NCBI RefSeq assembly: GCF_904067045.1
Contig: NZ_CAJFDC010000010.1
Span: 186,001 to 250,000 of the forward strand
From: Pseudomonas sp. FEN
Lineage (GTDB): Bacteria > Pseudomonadota > Gammaproteobacteria > Pseudomonadales > Pseudomonadaceae
Direction of reading: 5' to 3'
Length of the DNA: 64,000 nucleotides
Below are positions 61,613-64,000 of the stretch, in pieces. A program made the position numbers and the translations under genes. The stretch's first letter is position 1. Each line of letters begins with the position of its first letter. A model generated the notes under the pieces. The model was given only the letters and a program-made list of their open reading frames with translations, was not told where the DNA came from and did not search any database.

Positions 61613-63088
61613 TCAGAGGCTCAGCAGACCCTGCCAGAGCATCCAGGCGGCCACTGCGGCAGCCAGCCAGATCAGTGCCAGCAGGCCCTTGGCGAAGCCA
61701 TTGAGTGGCTTGCGCTGCGGGGTCATCAGGTAGATCAACGAGCCGGGAGCGTAGAGCAGGGCACTGAGCAGCAGGTACTTGGGACCGGCCGCGTACAGCA
61801 ACCAGAAGCAGTAGACGCTGGCCACCAGCGAGATCGCCAGGTCGCGGGCACCCAGGCTGGCGTGCCCGTCATGGGCACGTTCCTGCCAGCTGACCTTGAG
61901 CGCGTAGAGGCCGCTGAACAGATAGGGCAGCAGGATCATCGAGGTCGCCAGGGAAATCAGTGCCAGGTAGGTGGCGTTCGAATACAGTGTGAGGATCAGG
62001 AACAGCTGGATGCAACCGTTGGTGACCCAGAGGGCATTGGCCGGTACGCCCTGGCTGTTTTCCTTGGCCAGGACCGCCGGCATCACGCTGGCCTTGGCCG
62101 GACTGAACAAGGATTCAGCCGAGAGCAGAGTCCAGGCCAGCAGCGCGCCGCCCACGGAAACCATCAGGCCCAGGCTGATCATCATGGCGCCCCAGGGACC
62201 GGCCGCCGCTTGCAATACCCCGGCGGTCGAGGGGTTTTTCATCGCCGCCAGTTCGGGCTGGCCGAGGATGCCCAACGACAGCAGCGAGACCGAAATCAGC
62301 AACAACAGGGTAATGGCGAAACCAATGATGGTGGCTCGTCCGACGTTGACCCGTTCCGCCGCCCGGGCCGAATAGACATTGGCGCCTTCGATACCGATAA
62401 AGACCCAGACGGTCACCAGCATGGTGCTCTTGACCTGGTCCAGGATCGAGCCGAGGGCCGGGGCGCCCCAGAAACCGGCGACGAAGGTATCGCGATGGAA
62501 GGCGGCGGCGGCGACGCCGATGAATACCAGGATGGGCACGATCTTGGCGACGGTGGTGATGGCATTGGCCCGTGCCGCGGTACGTACACCCCGCAGGATC
62601 ATGAAATGCATGGCCCAGAGCAGTAGCGAGGCGGCAATGATCGCCACCTTGTTGTTACCCTCGCCGAAGGCCGGGAAAAAATAGCTGGCGGCGGCGAACA
62701 GGATGACCAGGTAGCCGACGTTACCGATCCAGGCACTGATCCAGTAGCCCCAGGCCGAGTTGAAGCCGACGAAGTCGCCGCCCAGGGCCTTGGCGTAAGC
62801 GAAGACGCCATTGTCCAGCTCCGGTTTGCGGTCGGAGAGCATCTGGTAGACCAGGGCCAGGGACAGCATGCCGATCCCGGTGACCAGCCAGCCGATCAGG
62901 ATCGCGCCGGCACCGGCACCAGCCGCCATGTTCTGTGGCAGGCTGTAGGCACCGCTGCCGATAATGGAACCGACCACCAGGGCGATCAGCAGGCTCAGGG
63001 ACAAGCGGGCCGACTGCGCGACGCTCGTCGGCTTCGTTGACGGCGCGGTCGCGCCGGGGGATGAACGCTGTTGCAAGGGCGTTGCCAT
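61613..63088 (-). CDS. ArcD-like APC-family amino-acid antiporter
   Basis: A 491-residue APC-superfamily transporter of the basic amino acid/polyamine antiporter group. About 12-13 hydrophobic segments are present, starting LSLSLLIALVVGSIIGSGAYSLPQNMAAGAG with the GSIIGSG substrate loop. Its size equals ArcD, the arginine/ornithine antiporter of the anaerobic arginine deiminase pathway, but no arcABC genes follow. GGAG 8 bases before ATG 63088 fixes the start. An exact FNR box lies 112 bases upstream. Ligand could be arginine, ornithine or a related amino acid. Confidence 0.86.
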   Translation of the reverse strand: MATPLQQRSSPGATAPSTKPTSVAQSARLSLSLLIALVVGSIIGSGAYSLPQNMAAGAGAGAILIGWLVTGIGMLSLALVYQMLSDRKPELDNGVFAYAKALGGDFVGFNSAWGYWISAWIGNVGYLVILFAAASYFFPAFGEGNNKVAIIAASLLLWAMHFMILRGVRTAARANAITTVAKIVPILVFIGVAAAAFHRDTFVAGFWGAPALGSILDQVKSTMLVTVWVFIGIEGANVYSARAAERVNVGRATIIGFAITLLLLISVSLLSLGILGQPELAAMKNPSTAGVLQAAAGPWGAMMISLGLMVSVGGALLAWTLLSAESLFSPAKASVMPAVLAKENSQGVPANALWVTNGCIQLFLILTLYSNATYLALISLATSMILLPYLFSGLYALKVSWQERAHDGHASLGARDLAISLVASVYCFWLLYAAGPKYLLLSALLYAPGSLIYLMTPQRKPLNGFAKGLLALIWLAAAVAAWMLWQGLLSL

Positions 63089-63199
63089 GATGACATCTCC
63101 ATGATCGTAACTGAACGGGACGTCCGAGTGCACCGATCAGCAACGGCGCCTCGGTCTGAACGCATGGAGTAAATGTCTGCCCAAGCGGGCCCGAAGCTG

Positions 63200-63213
63200 T
63201 TGATCTTTATCAA
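63200..63213. promoter_or_regulatory. Perfect FNR/Anr box between antiporter and GNAT genes
   Basis: TTGAT-CTTT-ATCAA matches exactly. It suits a start near 63165 for the leftward antiporter gene and could also serve the rightward GNAT gene. Confidence 0.85.
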
Positions 63214-63353
63214 GGCTTGAATGGATAGGTATCGCGCTATCGCGCAGCGGAGCCAGGTGCATGAATTTTCTTTCGTTTCCCCGCTCCGGCATGCTTATTA
63301 TCCACGTACTGAAATTCAATCGATCCTGATCGATGCATTCTTCGAGGACAGAC

Positions 63354-63845
63354 ATGGACGTTGCAGACGTACTGGTATTGCAAGCGAGTTACACCAATCC
63401 GGTTCACGCCGAGGCGATTGCGCAGGTGCTCAATCACTATGCCGAAGACCCCATGGGCGGTGGCCGGAGCCTGGCCCCGGATGTGCTGCGGCAGTTGCCC
63501 GGGGAGTTGGCCAAACGGCCCCACGCCTTCAGCGTGCTGGCGTTTGTCGGTGGCGAGCCGGCCGGGCTGGTGAACTGCTTCGAAGGCTTTTCGACCTTTG
63601 CCTGCCGCCCCCTGGTGAACGTGCATGACGTCGTGGTGATGAGCCGGTTTCGCGGCCTGGGGCTGAGCCAGAAGATGCTGCAGAAGGTCGAGGACATCGC
63701 CCGCCAGCGCGGCTGCTGCAAGATCACCCTGGAGGTGCTTGAGGGCAACGCGGTGGCCCAGGGCTCGTACCGCAAGTTTGGTTTCAGCGGTGCGCAGCTC
63801 GATCCGGAGCACGGCCAGATGCTGTTCTGGAACAAGTCTCTCTAG
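63354..63845 (+). CDS. GNAT-family acetyltransferase
   Basis: A 163-residue single-domain acetyltransferase. VVVMSRFRGLGLSQKMLQKVEDIARQ holds the acetyl-CoA loop RGLGLSQ, and LEVLEGNAVAQGSYRKFGFS is motif B with the Tyr expected to act as acid. GAGGACAGAC leads into the ATG at 63354. Divergent from the ArcD-like gene with a shared FNR box region. Substrate unknown. Confidence 0.88.
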   Translation: MDVADVLVLQASYTNPVHAEAIAQVLNHYAEDPMGGGRSLAPDVLRQLPGELAKRPHAFSVLAFVGGEPAGLVNCFEGFSTFACRPLVNVHDVVVMSRFRGLGLSQKMLQKVEDIARQRGCCKITLEVLEGNAVAQGSYRKFGFSGAQLDPEHGQMLFWNKSL

Positions 63846-64000
63846 TTCCACCGCAGCGCGCACTCGCGGTGCCCAGTAGCGCCTTCTGCCGACAGAGGGC
63901 CTATTTATCTACCGCACACGACATTTGCCTGGAGGGTTGAATCCTTCAGGAGTCGTGGCCGGCAAAACAATGCGTCAGGTGACGACTCGTTCCTATCACT
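63846..64000. other. Right edge, no gene recognised
   Basis: 155 bases following the last gene. A small hairpin (CTGGAGG ... CCTTCAG, about 63930-63952) is visible; I do not recognise an RNA or the start of a gene. Confidence 0.35.

Noticed and set aside
63846..64000. Possible riboswitch at the right edge
   Set aside because: A small hairpin is visible but no known riboswitch core (glycine, TPP, cobalamin, guanidine) matches.

Overview
The window looks like a chromosome segment of a fluorescent-group Pseudomonas. The composition is GC-rich with typical Pseudomonas codon usage. Many REP-doublet repeats (REPINs) sit between genes. Recognisable Pseudomonas loci include a PrrF-type iron-stress small RNA with its Fur box, a CrcY/CrcZ-type small RNA with a sigma-54 promoter, the liu leucine-degradation genes, FisR/persulfide-dioxygenase sulfur genes, hglS, tamAB, xthA and zapE. 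I see no tRNA, rRNA, CRISPR array, insertion sequence or clear prophage.

Layout. 0-5 kb: NarL-type response regulator, aldo/keto reductase, thioesterase, pirin, and a mechanosensitive channel fused to a cyclic-nucleotide-binding domain. 5.1-7.1 kb: a lower-GC two-gene cassette, an SMC/OLD-like AAA ATPase followed by a TOPRIM/DUF4276-like protein, which is the best candidate here for an uncharacterised defence system. 7.2-11.9 kb: sulfide/persulfide oxidation (pdo-sqr-tauE, transcribed leftward) facing its probable activator fisR, with a sigma-54-like promoter and a phased direct-repeat array between them. 11.9-19 kb: amino-acid metabolism (threonine/serine dehydratase, hglS for lysine catabolism), three LysR/MFS genes and an M14 cytosolic-type carboxypeptidase. 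19-20.4 kb: prrF, a DUF3077 protein, and an S24-type repressor lacking its protease dyad behind a stack of palindromes.

20.6-33.7 kb: liuABCD, then a 1664-residue toxin-like protein with leucine-rich repeats and a NEL-type E3 ubiquitin ligase domain, then CrcY, liuE and liuR. Two matching 18-bp perfect palindromes, one before liuA and one before liuR, are the likely LiuR operators. 33.8-46 kb: LysR/acyl-CoA dehydrogenase pair, a PstS-like/OmpA fusion, xthA, a GNAT, tamA-tamB and an aldo/keto reductase. 46-54 kb: LysR, two very small membrane or lipoprotein genes, a Fur-like DNA-binding protein without metal ligands, nitrilase, a BON/OmpA-like protein paired with a membrane H3TH-domain protein, zapE and an MgtC/DUF4010 membrane protein.

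54.4-63.9 kb is a low-oxygen stress island. It holds four tandem-domain universal stress proteins, a [4Fe-4S] FNR/Anr-family regulator, two GNAT acetyltransferases, a zinc alcohol dehydrogenase and an ArcD-like antiporter. Seven FNR/Anr boxes (TTGAY-N4-ATCAA type) lie in its intergenic regions, so most of its genes are probably induced together under oxygen limitation.
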